A DNA stretch of 64,000 nt from Dipteronia dyeriana (taxonomy: Eukaryota; Streptophyta; Magnoliopsida; Sapindales; Sapindaceae): assembly GCA_032871835.1 (NCBI GenBank), contig CM065295.1, forward strand, positions 66,089,687-66,153,686. Direction: 5' to 3'. Shown here piece after piece: positions 21,846 through 33,789 of the stretch. Position numbers and translations under genes: made by a program. The notes beneath the pieces are model-generated. The model had not been told where the DNA came from and did no database searches. It worked only from the letters and a program-made list of their open reading frames with translations. Every line of letters starts with the position of its first letter. Within the stretch, counting starts at the first letter, position 1.

Positions 21846-24618
21846 ATGGACCCAACGAAATTGGTAATCACTTATGGTGGCAAATGGGTGGGAAACTTTT
21901 ACGAGGGTGGTGAAACAGAGTTTGTGAAAGTTTGTAGAAATTTGACGTACAGTCAGTTGTCCAGGGTTGTACAAGGTGTTGCGAATGTTGAATTAACAAT
22001 GTTTAGTATTGAGTTAAGAACTTTGGTTGATACCGGGGTTAGGCTTAGGCCAGTCCGACCGAAAATTAAAGATGATAGCGATATGGAAATGTTGTTGTGC
22101 GATGGTGGACATGTTCCGGAGATGTATGTTAGTGTTATTGAGAAAGTTAGTGTACAACCCGGTCATTTGGGTGTTCCTACCGTTCAGTCCGTTATCAAAG
22201 TTTTGTACAACAATTGACGGCACAGTTTCAATTCGGCGGTGGAAGCAACAACGTCTTGGCTTCTATACCAACAACTGATAATGTTTTTCAAACCCCGACT
22301 GGAAACCCTGTTATTTTTGAGGACCCAACAATTAACGAAGTTTTGGTCGAACCTTATAACGAGGATGAAAGTTCAATTCCAGAGTACAATTCCCATAGTG
22401 AGTATGGATTAGAGGATTTTGATGAAGATTACATTGATGATGGTGGAAGTCGTGAGAGTGTTAATGATGAGGCAACATATCATCATGGAATGAGTTCAGA
22501 TTCAACAGATGGTGGTCACAGGGGGTCTGTTCCACCGGTTTTTACTGGTCTAAGTCGAGATACATTTGAAGATGGTGGCATTAATGTTGGTGATAGATCC
22601 GGAACTCCAGTCTCCCAACCTTGAATTATTCCTCAGAGCTTCAAACTACAGTTTCGAACTAGTTAGAACAGAGGAATCTAGTTCCTGTAATCGCTTATCC
22701 AAAGGTGGGATGTTCGAAAGCAAAAAAGCTTTGAAGCTAGCTTTGCAGGAGTACACACTAAAGGAGAATTTTAAAATCCGTGTTACAAGGTCATGCACGG
22801 GTAGATATGAGTTGGTTGTAAGGATCCTGAGTGTAAATTTCAATTTCTTACGGTTAAGATAGAATGTGGGAATTATTGGACAGTCCGAAAATTTGAGGAA
22901 GAACTTAGTTGTACAATTGATGACTTGCACAACCGTCATCGACAAGCAAGCGCATGGCTTATTGGTGAAATACTGTCACCGAAACTTGCAGTTAGTTGTC
23001 GATCTCTGAAACCTAAAGAATCATGACTGATATGCAAGTGGAACACGAAATTAGTTTGCTGTATACAAAGGCATTGAGGGCAAAAGGACTTGCTGAACAA
23101 AACGTTTTTGGTTCTCCTGATCTTTCATATCTGTTGTTGTCTGCATACTGCCACGAATTGAAACGCATCAATCATGGTACTGTAACAACAATAAAGACGG
23201 ACGTTGATAAAAAAATTTGAATATTTGTTTATTGCTTTTAGTGTTTCACTTGTCGGGTTTTAGACGACCATATGTCCTGCAATTTGCATTGATGCAACTC
23301 ATTTGAAGGGTAGGTTTGGCGGTGTCATGTTTATTGTAGTGTGCCAAGATGTAAACAATCAGTGTTCCCTCTTGCTTATGGTTGGGGTGATGGTGAATGT
23401 GAGGATTCATGGACCTGGTTTTTAAAGGAGTTGAAAAAGGAAATAGGATGTCCTACGAATTGTATCATCATTTCCGATCGCAGTCCTGCAATTAAGGTAG
23501 CTATGGCTAAAGAGTACCCTGAAATACCACATGGCCTTTATGGTTTTCATATGAACATGAACCTGAAGAACAGATTCAAAAGCCATGTTGTATGCAATTT
23601 GTTCCATGAAGCTTCTAGAGCTCATAGAAAAATAGAGTTCTTGGAAAAGATGCGAGAGTTAAGCCGTGTAAACATGCGAGCTTATGAATATCTGATGAGA
23701 GTTAGCCCTTATAGATGGTCTCGTGCCTATTGTCCTGTTAAGCGTTATGGGGGGATGACTTCCAATATTGTGGAGTGCATGAACAATTGTTTACGGTATG
23801 CCCGTCAGTTGCCAATAACAACATTGGTTGAGTACGTTAGAGATATGATGTAGAAATGGTTTCATGAACGTCGTGATGCCACATCCAGAAATACAACACA
23901 ACTGTCTCGGTGGGCTACTGAGAAATTAACCAAAAAAAATGAAACATCACATAAGTATACGGTGCGCCCAATAGATCATGTTAATTTCAATATGAAGAAC
24001 GGTGAGAAAGATGGCTTAGTAAACCTTTATGAGAAAACTTGTACTTGTAAAGAATTTCAGAATGACCTATTACCTTGTAGTCATGCATTAACTGCTATGC
24101 AGTATATATTCTACTAATACTTATATGCATTATTTGTTAATGATTACATTTAATTATTTTCTAATGATTGTCGTTGTAGGCATTGTAAAAAAAAAATTGT
24201 CGACTTTTGTTCTGATTTCTACAAAACATGCACCTGGTTAGAGAGCTATTCTGGTCTAATATTTCCGGTTGGACACCCAAGCGAATGGAATACTCCAGAG
24301 GAAGTACGTGCAGAAGTTGTTCTTCCACCAGACTGGGGACCTTAAGCCGGTAGACCGAAAAAGAATAGGGTTCCGTCTGCAGGCGAGCATGGCTGTAGGA
24401 GTAGGTATTGTACCATGTGTAAGAAATCTGTGCACAACTGATAAAATTGTGCAAACCCTCCGGTCGATCAGCAATGCAATGTTCCCAACCCACAAACAAA
24501 TCCACGACCGCGTCGACGTCGTAAGTGCAAGTCGTGTGGACAAGAGGGACACAACATAAAGACGTGTCTAATACGACCATATGATAACCCTACGGATCCA
24601 GACAATGATGTTGAATGA
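21846..24618 (+). pseudogene. MuDR-family (MULE) transposase, decayed
   Basis: Domain order is complete but spread over several frames. 21846-22217: an N-terminal domain starting MDPTKLVITYGGKW. 22207-22624: an acidic linker (EDFDEDYIDDGG). 22690-23010: the MuDR DNA-binding zinc-finger region (GMFESKKALKLALQEYT, then KDPECKFQFLTVKIECGNYW and HNRHRQAS). 23020-23853: the DDE core, with D in ICIDATHLKG (23291-23293), D in CIIISDRS (23476-23478) and E in SNIVECMN (23773-23775). About 24040-24083: a SWIM zinc finger (CTCKEFQNDLLPCSHAL). About 24526-24567: a CCHC zinc knuckle (CKSCGQEGHNIKTC). The 24100-24180 gap (GTATAT to TTGTAG) could be a true intron. Frame changes near 22205, 22610, 22820, 23020, 23215 and 23335, and stops such as the TAG at 23854, show it is inactive. 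All three catalytic residues are still present. Confidence 0.85.
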
Positions 24619-25029
24619 GGTATGTCCCCATAATATTTTCATATCAGTAAACAACTTTTGGGTTCTTTTTACTAAACTTTATATATTAGTGTCCATTGGA
24701 ATAAACTGGTTCTTTGTTTACAGACACGTTAAAGCATGCAAATAAATCAAATGGATGGTTGCTTCTAACAAATGGATACTTGTGTACTTGTAATTGGATT
24801 GGAAACTACAATTACGATTTACTGTGCAAGACTTGTAATTTGATGGTTGTATACTGCTATCAATTGAAAAATTGTTGTGTTGCTATCAACTTATTTTGAG
24901 TTCATATAGTTTTATTTTACGAAAAGAATTTCATTAGTTAGCATATATATATATATTTTTTAAAGTTCATGCAATGTGATGATTATTCAATTAAATTGTT
25001 AAAAAAAATTATTTTACACAAATGAACAT

Positions 25030-25840
25030 TCAAAAGTTGATCAAAATATATATTTGAACATAATGCGTTATTTGAACAAACAAACAAATTAAACACGTCA
25101 ATGTCTTTAAATAATTAAACACATCAGTGCCCTAAAAATAAAACACACCAGTTGTCACGAATTAAACACACCAGTGCCCTAAAACTTAAACACACCAGTT
25201 GTCACAAATTAAACACACTGCTGCTATTCAACAATTACACACATCAGTGTCCTAAAAATTAAACACACAGTTGTCACAAATTAAACACACTGATTCTACA
25301 AATTAAACACACCAATTGTCACAAATTAAACACACCAGTGCCCTAAAAATGAACACACCAGTTGTCACAAATTAAACACACCAGTGCTATTCAAGAATTA
25401 AACACACCAGTGCCCTAAAAATTAAACACACTAGTTGTCACAAATTAAACACACCAGTGCTACTCAAGAATTAAACATATCAGTGCCCTAAAAATTAAAC
25501 ACACCAATTGTCACAAATTAAACGCACTGATGCTATTCAACAATTAAACACACCAGTTGTCACAAATTAAACACACTAGTGCTACTCAAGAATTAAACAC
25601 ACCAGTACCCTAAAAATTAAACACACAAGTTGTCACAAATTAAACACACTGGTGCTATTCAACATTTAAACACACCAGTTCTATTCAACAATTAAACACA
25701 CCAGTGCATTCAAAATTAAACACACCAGTTGTCACGAATTAAACACACCGGTGTTATTCGACAGTTAAACACACCCGTGGTATTGGAAAATTAAACACAC
25801 CAGTGATAAGAAATGAAGCACACTGGTGGCACAACATTTA
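25030..25840 (-). repeat. TGGTGTGTTTAATT interspersed repeat, block 2 (inverse)
   Basis: Several dozen copies of AATTAAACACACCAGT, the reverse complement of block 1, alternate with TGCCCTAAAA, TTGTCACAA and TGCTATTCAA spacers. This gives a composite minisatellite with periods of about 24-26 bp. It sits exactly between the convergent 3' ends of the transposase and Ulp1-like genes. Confidence 0.9.
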
Positions 25841-26149
25841 TACTTAAACATATCCATAACAAATCAGTATTTCGTTAGGACTCCATAACATCAATGTACA
25901 AAATTAAAGACATCATTATTCTGATTTATAAAAAACAGCCAAACAAAATAAATCCACTGGTACTCCATTTGCTATCCATCAACCTTTAAACCCTTTGTTG
26001 TCCATCCCATTTGTAAACATAAACTCCAACCTTGCATAATCCACCTATGTACACTAAACAAAACAAACAAACAATGAAACAATTACTTGTCAACAAACTA
26101 AAGAACATATCATGAAAAAATACAGTGGGTTATTCGAACCTGCAAATTC

Positions 26150-27140
26150 GTTTACAAATCTATAGGAGACTTGTATGGTACACTATTGTTATATATCTGA
26201 AATGCCATTTCTTTTTGAAAGTCACTCATTTCCTTCTGTCCCCACTTCCAGTTACCCTTTTTAAAAATTGAAGTCTCTGCATACTTATAAATAAAAAATC
26301 TACAACTACATTTGTCAACCTGCTGAGGGATCATTTGATTGCTGGACACTGAAACAGTGAACACAACTCCTCGTGGTTTTTCGCTCCTATTTGAAAAGAA
26401 ACCACACTTGTTCATAATACTTGATAGCAGGCGTCTCAGGTGAATTAGTTGCCTGAAACGCTCGACTTGAATTGATTTTTTCTTTGCTCCGGTTGGATCA
26501 AATATGGTAATGTGATGGTCAAGCAAATCAACCTTGTATAATATCTAGTGGCCATCTGGTTCCCCAACACAGCAGGGAACACACAACTGCATTAAAAAAT
26601 AGCCAACACAAACATTTATTAAAAAAAACAAAATAGAACCACAACTGTGTGGGTTGTGTTTGATACAACCACATAAGACAACATTTGAATACCCCAAAAA
26701 ATAACACATATATACAACCAATAGTTGATCTTTTTTGACAAGATTATAGAATACAAAAACTAATATAATTCACTTGTGTATACAACCACCAAAGCTGTCC
26801 CCATCCCGGTCTGTTACCAAAACCATAATCAACCCAATCCTGTGGATATTCAAAAGCGAGTGCATCGAATGAAGATTCGGCTTCGTTGTCAGTCTCAGGT
26901 ATCTTTTTCCATACCAAATTCAGTTTTGTCTGCAACAAACGTTAATTATAAGTTGATGCGAATTGCACTCATATTTTTGCCAACTAGACATGCATGTACT
27001 ATATTTACATAAAATTCAGAGGACAGTAGAACTAAGCTATGTCTGTAGTTATCAGGGTCCGATTCCTGATTTTTTACCAAGTAGCTCATATATGCATCCA
27101 CGTGATGTTTCAAAAAAACCAATGAATGAATAAAAATCTA

Positions 27141-27175
<35 letters not shown>

Positions 27176-29560
27176 GTATACATAGTGAATACATAGACAA
27201 ACTATGAAATCAAAAAAATGTACACTTACGTGATCTTCCAATTCCATAAAAAAGACTTGTCAACGGACTCCCCTGTTCCGACGTTTCGCCTAAAATCAAT
27301 GTAAACAAAAAAACCGTTGTAATATTATTTATTACAAAAGTAAGCTGTACAAATGATAGGTTTACAATTACATACCTTGCTGGTTTAGCTTTCCTCTTGA
27401 ATTGGTCATATTTGCTCTTGTCTTGCTGTAGTTTATTTGCAGATGCCTGGGTCGGGTCAATAAATGGAGACATGCAATACGCAGATCGAAGCCTAATTCG
27501 GATCGATCGATCCTCCTCCACTGCATAGTTGTAACCCATCTTAATATCTCCACTTACCAACCCTAAGCTACCCACCACCTTCTCCGTTGCGAGATCCACC
27601 ACCTCTTGATCTCTAACAATTGTATGTACCTCCTCTCTAGCCAAACTCGGATCTCTAACAATGGTCACCGGTGCCTACGACACCTAACAATCGTATTCAC
27701 AAATATTCACATGAATAATACATAAATAACATATATACACAAATATACCTTCTGGTTGCTTTGACCTCGGGAAGACTGTATCTCCTACATGAGGCTTCTA
27801 AGCACACCTGGAAGGTTTGACACCTCCCGTTTTACCACAACATCCAACACATCTGGAAGTGTCCTCACTGCCTCCAACAATTCTGTTATTCTATCACCAC
27901 CCTAAAGTATACATTTAAAATATGCATGTGTCTTAGGAATAATAATAAAAAGATAAAATTAAATTATACGACTATCATTCTAGCCCACTTACCTTAGATC
28001 GAGGCTCTTATCGGGAGGACATATGGGGATGCGATGGGAGAGGGGTAGGTGTATATCCCTGTGTATAGTCTACATGAGGGGTAAGTGTATATCCAGGTGT
28101 ATAGTATTCATCCTGATCAAGCATGGTGATTGGGACTACTTTTCTCTGCTTCTTCTTCACCGATGTATTTTTCTTCTTCTTTTATGCCTTCCTCTTCAAT
28201 GCCCTTTTACTGGTGGTTGCCCCATCATCACCATCACCATCACCAATAACTCCATCATTACCATCATCCCTCTCGTCCAACAACTCATGCTTTTTCTTCA
28301 TTTCCATTTCCACCAAAGGTATAAATTGCCGACCCTCCGTCATATTGTAGTCAACTCCAACCCAATAATCTGCTCGCGCCTCATTATCTGTTGCCTCCAA
28401 AACCTCCTTTACATCAGCATGTAATAATGTGATAATATTTAGTGGTCTAAAATGTTGTAACCAATTTAATAAATAAATAGTTTGTATGCGAATAACCAAC
28501 CTTCTCACTACGAATATTAGCTTCCAGATCTAAAATCGTTTGCATAAAAATTTACCGCCTCTTATGCATTGTCCAACTCCTCATCCTTGGCAGAGTGTCT
28601 TGTAATCTCATGCCAAACCCATTGATCAAGTTGTCCACAACCTCCATTGCCCATACCTGAAAGAAACCTTAATAGTTAATATATATTAATACATGTAGCA
28701 GCCTCCCTTTTTGTTGATTAATATATATTACTTTATATGTTCCTAATTTTGTTACATATAATTAATTTAAGCTTTTTAAAGCTATAGAGACAGAAATAAT
28801 AGAATAATAATAGGAACTAACCTCAATAGCCCACGGGAAACCGTATAACCGGTACCTGACCTTGCCTTACCCTTTCTTAGAGTTTCTCGACCTAAAACCA
28901 TGCCTCAAGTAATGCATCGTCATCTTGAACACATAGTGTCCCCATGCAAAACCATTGAATGCCTCTAAATCATCAATCAAATTAAAAAGCCAAGGGGTGA
29001 ATTTTTTATCAAATGGTTGACAAACAATACATTGTTTGCTATCAAGAACAGTGCCATCTTTAACGAATCATCGACCTCCAAGAAGTTGCCCGCTACAAAT
29101 CGACCATACACAGTGGACAACTTCAAATATTCGGCTTCTTCTTCAGGCCAATATCTTTTATGGATGCCATTTTCATTGGCCATATAAGGCGTGTTATTAA
29201 TTTCAGAGATTTACCCAAACCGTAGACCGGTCACTAAACAAAATTCTCTCTATCCAAATCTTGCCTTCTTCCCACCAATCGAAAACCAAAACTCGTTCTC
29301 GGATGCACCATCTATCTGAATTTCCCTCAACAATAAGCTGTGTACGATCTGAGTTGAGAACAACCAATTTGTAGGGAATTTACCGATTTGCTTGAAACAA
29401 CTCGCTATAAATTCAGCGTGATTCCCCTCATTGCGTAGTATGTCCTCTATATTGCATATGTACTTCAACCGACACCCAATGTTGATTAATGCTTCTTGAG
29501 TCCATTTATTCCTTTGGACCTTCAGAAACTGATCATAGTCGATGTTCTCCTTCTGTAAAA
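26150..29560 (-). pseudogene. DUF1985 + Ulp1-like cysteine protease gene of the MULE, decayed
   Basis: Reading the minus strand, about 29550-28840 gives a DUF1985 domain: FIASCFKQIGKFPTNWLFST, QIVHSLLLREIQ, ENEFWFSIGGKKARFG, a stop, REFCLVTGLRFG, a stop, then SLKMALFLIANNVLF and DLEAFNGFAWGHYVF. About 28510-28020 gives a Lys/Asp-rich linker. About 27660-27210 gives RSAYCMSPFIDPTQ and KYDQFKRKAKPAR. About 26940-26750 gives PGWGQLWWLYTQVNY. About 26600-26150 gives the Ulp1 C48 core: the catalytic His in DGH (GTG at 26548-26550), followed by a stop in place of the expected Trp, an Asp in ITIFDPTG, Gln in MIPQQ and Cys in KCSCRFF (26302-26304), where family members usually have DCG. Ulp1/SENP proteases cleave SUMO; in MULEs this function is unproven. 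Several introns (with a (TA)n tract at 27149-27173) separate the pieces. Confidence 0.75.
27149..27173. repeat. (TA)n microsatellite
   Basis: TA run within an apparent intron of the Ulp1-like gene. Confidence 0.9.
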
Positions 29561-29589
29561 TATAAAAAACATGGCTTCACTTAAGTAAA

Positions 29590-30065
29590 CTCACATATTC
29601 CCAATTAAACAAACCAGTCATGCCCAATTAAACACACCTGTTCATACCCAATTAAACACACTCATTCATAACAATTAAACACACTAGTAATAACCAACTA
29701 AACACATCAGTCATACCCAATTAAACACACCTTTCACAACAATTAAACATATCAGTAATAACCAACTACACATACCAGTCATACCCAATTAAACACACCA
29801 GGTCATACCTAATTAAACACACCAGATCATACCCAATTAAACACACCCGTTCACAACAATTAAACACATCTGGTCATAAAAATTAAACACACCAATTCAT
29901 ACACAATTAAACACATCGGTCATACTCAATTAAATACACCAGTCATATCCAATTAAAAACATCAGTTCATACCTAAATAAACACACCAATTCATACCCAA
30001 TTTCACATCATTAATTAAACCATAAAAAATGCACAATTTCACATCATTAACACACACCAGTTCAC
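29590..30065 (-). repeat. TGGTGTGTTTAATT interspersed repeat, block 3 (inverse)
   Basis: About twenty copies of CAATTAAACACACC(A/C)GT with CATACC or CATAACA spacers. It lies upstream of the recognisable part of the Ulp1-like gene, so relative to that gene it occupies the same place as block 1 does for the transposase, and in the same orientation relative to transcription. Confidence 0.88.
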
Positions 30066-30659
30066 AACAACTCATTGATTAGGCCAATATTTTAGCATTC
30101 TTGTTGCTTCCAAAGTCTATCTCTGTCAATAATTAAACCACAAAAAAACACACATATACAGTCAAAGAAAGAAACAAAAGACACACTCATTGTCAACAAC
30201 ACTTCTTTTAAAGAATGAGATATCCAAAAAAAAAAACAACTGGAGTCTGGTCATCATCTACTGAGATATACTTATATACTTTTATGTTGTTTGAATTTAG
30301 ACCCATAAATCATGCTAACTATTTTAATATGCAAATCATGCTAACTCCAGATATAAAAAACACTCAAAGGCTTCAAGCTTTCTTAATGTATCTATAAAAT
30401 CACAAGTTCAAATCATTTTGTTCAAATCCCTGTTCAGTCTTTGAAATTATTCACAAGTGAACAAAATCAATTTCTTAAAATCCCTGCTCAAATTTCGAAA
30501 TCTATTCGAGTGAACAAAATTGATTTGTTAAAATCTTTGTTCAAATTTCAAAAACTATCACAACTTAATAAAATCAATTTGTTAATGTATAAATCAAAAT
30601 TAATTTCAGATTCTATCAACCAAAAATACAAAAAAAAATTGGAACCCTAAAGTCAAATG

Positions 30660-30975
30660 TGAAGAAGAGGTGCAAACCATTGGTGACTATGCGTCATCGT
30701 CGTCGTCTCCGTCTCCACGTCTTCGTCGTCGGTGGTTCTTCATGGTGGTTGTCGTCGGCACCGCTGGTCTTTCAAAGTCGTCGGCTCTCGTCGCCACTCA
30801 TCTGTCGCGTCTCATCCTCGGTTCTGGTCTCTCTCATCTGCACGTCGTCGTTGTGTCGTTGTGTCGTTGTCGTTGTCTCGTCATGGTGGTGGTCGTCATC
30901 AGGTTTTGTCTCTCGCAAGTCGTCGGGTCTGGTCTCCGCAAGTCATTGGGTCTGGTTTCATTTTTCTGGTTTGAC
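30660..30975. other. CG/CT-rich leader-like segment near the MULE right TIR
   Basis: A sudden rise in CG content with many CGTCGT repeats. Long frames are open in all three plus-strand phases, which is a compositional effect and not three genes. By position it would be the 5' UTR or promoter of the minus-strand Ulp1-like gene. Confidence 0.4.
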
Positions 30976-31239
30976 AGTAACATTAAGAATGAACTCTCAA
31001 GTCTCGGTTTTGGGCTTTTTATGTTTTCAATTTGTTATTTTATTTTAATTCTTAACTAATTGATTTTGAATTTCTTTTTTCATTTATTCAGTTTTGTTTT
31101 TTCAAGTCATTATAACAGAAGGGTAATTTTGTCCCAAAAGTGAAAAACTTGGTAAAAACAATAAATTTACTAATCTTGGGTAAAAACAATAAACACACTA
31201 ATCTTTTGGTTACTTTTAAAGTTCTCCCATATATCCATA

Positions 31240-31515
31240 TATATATATATATTCTTTTGCCAAGGTTATAGAAGTAAATAGACATTTTGATGTCATGTCA
31301 GGGGTATTTTAGACTTTTACACAGTTTGACAAGGTCAAAGGTTAAATATGAAGATTGTTGACTAACGATATGAGATGTGAGTGTCAATTAATGATAAGTT
31401 GTTTCTAGGTGTAAAAGAGCAAATCTCAAGTAAGTTAGATGCAATTAGCTCTCCTTTCTTTGTATCATCAGAGAGAAAAATGAAAAATATTAAAATAAAT
31501 TGAAGAGATTCATTG
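31240..31515. other. Spacer after the large MULE
   Basis: A (TA)n tract at 31237-31252, then ordinary AT-rich sequence. No gene seen. Confidence 0.4.
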
Positions 31516-31830
31516 GGTCTCCATAGTTAGATCTCCATGTCCAACGGTGGATATTTGGAAATTTCAAGATTTCCATCGTTTCAACAATGGAGATCTAGTG
31601 TTAAAAATGGAGATCCACCGATCTTTATCGCTCAACAAGCTATGGAGTTGTTGTCTACGATGAAGTTCAAGGCGATAGACACCATCGCCTCGATGATGAA
31701 CCTCTATTAGCTAGCGATGCAGATCCATCGAGGGATCTCCATCGACCGACAGTGGAGACTGTCAAAGGGTCTCCATCAACTAGCGATGGAGATCCCATTC
31801 GAGATCTCCACCATTAGATGAAGCTAATGA
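31516..31830. repeat. GATCTCCATC / GATGGAGATC palindromic cluster
   Basis: At least ten copies of (A/G)GATCTCCA or TGGAGATC in alternating orientation, including near-hairpins such as GGGTCTCCATC...CGATGGAGATCCC (31770-31798). Related sequence (CATCAATGGTGGAGATCT and GGGTCTCCACTATTGATG) reappears at 32757-32801, beyond the repeat at 31835-32735. The segment may be one repeat split by a later insertion. Confidence 0.6.
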
Positions 31831-31834
31831 TGAA

Positions 31835-32735
31835 AATATCCATGTCGACAGATATATCGGTACTACGATTTGACTAAAATGTCGATGGATATATCGATAT
31901 TGACGGATATTGAAGTATAATTTATGGAAAGTATGGAAATTTATTTGTTTCCCACATTAAACATTTTAATGAAATTTGAAAAAAAATGTTATACTAATCA
32001 ATAATATCTAACATAAAAATAATAATTCTTTATAGATATATTATTTCTAACAACTATATGGTATAAATATGAATATATTGCACACGAGTAGTATAAAATT
32101 GAAAATCTTCCATTAAAATTTCACTCTCTAATAGTTTTCATTATACATGACAGAGAAATTTTAGTACTAAAAGGAAGACCTAGGTGGTTCAACGACTTTT
32201 AGAGTTTGATGCCATATCATAGAATTTGAATGGTTTTCTATATATTCATGAATATGTCACACGTAGAGACATAGAGCTATGTGAAATTGAACTTTCGGAA
32301 TGATAATGTAAATTCTTGGCCATATATTTGTCGATATGAATATTTTCATCCTTGGTTGTTTGTCACCATGACTAAGCATTTACCAATAGTTTAAAAATTA
32401 TATTTTTTGTTGATTCCATACTCAATTTTATGTCAAGAAATATATTACATCAAAAATGTTGATAAAAACATTAGGAATATCATCAATTTTCACTTTACAT
32501 AAACGGAAATATCATTGATATTTCACCGATATTTCGTGAATATTTCATAGATATATCCGCTATATTATGTAAAAATACATTATGAGTTTATTGATATAGA
32601 TATTTTACGGATATATTGAAGATATTTACGGATATTTCCTAGATATTTTACAGAAAATATATTATACCCCATATCTATATCAATACCCTTAAATTACGAA
32701 AATATCGACGTATTTATCGTGGACACTGTGGTTAT
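31835..32735. repeat. GATATATC/GATATTTC-rich interspersed repeat, probable transposon remnant
   Basis: Dense variants of GATATATCGATATT and GATATTTACGGATATTT at both ends with non-repetitive AT-rich sequence between. The two ends are loosely inverted (GTCGATGGATATATCG against AAATATCGACGTATTTATCG). No target duplication or coding region could be defined, so the class is uncertain. Confidence 0.5.
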
Positions 32736-32801
32736 TTTAATCTATGGATAGAACTCCATCAATGGTGGAGATCTAAAAATGGGTCTCCACTATTGATGAT
32801 T

Positions 32802-33630
32802 ATTTTCTATTTATTTTTTAACTCACTTTCCATGCAAATGACCCAATAGCCCTATTTCTGTTAAGTTTAACTAATATAAGGATTACAGTGATGTATTTTA
32901 GAATAAAATATAGACTAAAGTTGTTAATAAGACAAATGTGTTTAATATGGTGACATTTGTCTAAAAAGTAAAGACTTTAGAGAAATTACCCCATATGTTA
33001 ATAACCACGTATTTTTGAAATTACTAAAATACACTCATATAAAAACACTCCTCTTCTTCATTCTCTCTCTCTCATCTCCCACTTTCGCTAGGGTGAAGCG
33101 GCATAATGGTGCACTGCCTGGGTAGCACTCCCGGGGCAGGCCCTTCTTGGCGGCACTATTCGTTTGTTGAAGAAGATGGCAATAAATGGTTACACATGGA
33201 ACGAGACAATTACCAAAGCACTCTTCTGGTTCACTAATTTGTACATACAAAAAGGTTAAAAACATGGTTTTAGAGGGAGTGTTTTGGTTTTAAAACATGT
33301 CAAGATTTCACATTTTCTCCAGGATATCACGTTTTTGTCAAGGTTTCACATTTTATTTTTCAAAAAATAGAAAAATGTTACGTGTGATATTTTTATAATT
33401 TATGGTTATAGACCGAAAAGAAATATTTTTATGTTATTAACAGTTAAAACTTAGTATGTGTGGTTAAAACTTAAAACTAAATTTCATATAATTTATGTGG
33501 TAATTTTTTTTGACAATTTTTGTTGCAAAGAAAATGGGAGCAAATGAAAGACCAATAATTGTGGAAAATTAAATAATCCAAGTAAGAATATCATTTAACT
33601 TTCTTTTTCGCTTGTCTCTAGACTCGCCCT
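32802..33630. other. Intergenic, nothing recognised
   Basis: AT-rich DNA with a short GC-rich patch near 33090-33160 (GGGTAGCACTCCCGGGGCAGG). A 76-codon minus frame (33035-33265) has no recognisable domain. I checked the patch for a tRNA cloverleaf and did not find one. Confidence 0.35.
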
Positions 33631-33633
33631 TCA

Positions 33634-33788
33634 TTGTGAGAAAATTTTGAATGCATCCGGTGCGATGTACCCTAACCGATGGGTGCATACCATATGGTAT
33701 GGAGAACTCATTTGATTGGTTTTTCATATTATATGGCATGCACCCATTGGACAGGTGAATTGCACCGGGTGCATGCACGATTTTCTCC
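33634..33788. mobile_element. Foldback MITE, about 155 bp
   Basis: Left (GAGAAAATTTTGAATGCATCCGGTGC...GATGGGTGCATACCATAT, written here only as landmarks) is inverted on the right (ATATGGCATGCACCCATTGG...GCACCGGGTGCATGC...GATTTTCTCC). Nearly the whole unit is inverted around an AT-rich centre. No firm target duplication. Confidence 0.65.
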
Positions 33789-33789
33789 T

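Larger units (their letters stand above)
20674..31228. mobile_element. Large Mutator-like element (KI-MULE/CUMULE type) with transposase and Ulp1-like gene
   Basis: About 10.5 kb. Imperfect inverted ends: the left (20674 to about 20790: GAAATACCTC, TTGTTTTTACCC, AATAAATTTATTATTTTTACC) matches in inverse the right (about 31105-31228: GGTAAAAACAATAAATTTAC, GGGTAAAAACAATAAACACA, ending GTTCTCCC). Each end holds two tandem GTAAAAACAATAAA-type units. Inside are a MuDR-family transposase on + (21846-24618), a DUF1985/Ulp1 gene on - (about 26150-29560), and three blocks of a TGGTGTGTTTAATT motif. MULEs that carry Ulp1-like protease genes are known from Arabidopsis (Kaonashi) and melon (CUMULE). Both genes are broken. 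A clean 9-bp target duplication could not be seen because both flanks are TA-rich. Confidence 0.8.

Noticed and set aside
24161..24580. Minus-strand 139- and 98-codon frames
   Set aside because: They lie opposite the SWIM/zinc-knuckle end of the MULE transposase, which is clearly coding on the plus strand.
25030..25840. Regularly spaced repeats considered as a CRISPR-like array
   Set aside because: Units are short and degenerate, spacers are themselves repeated, and the setting is a plant MULE; it is a composite minisatellite.
28023..28424. Plus-strand 133-codon frame
   Set aside because: It is the shadow of the minus-strand Lys/Asp-rich linker of the DUF1985/Ulp1 gene.
30659..31059. Three overlapping 80-129 codon plus-strand frames
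   Set aside because: Open in all phases because of CG/CT-rich composition; no domain and no consistent homology.
33090..33160. GC-rich patch considered as a tRNA or other RNA gene
   Set aside because: No cloverleaf arms, no TTC-type T-loop and no A/B boxes could be assembled.
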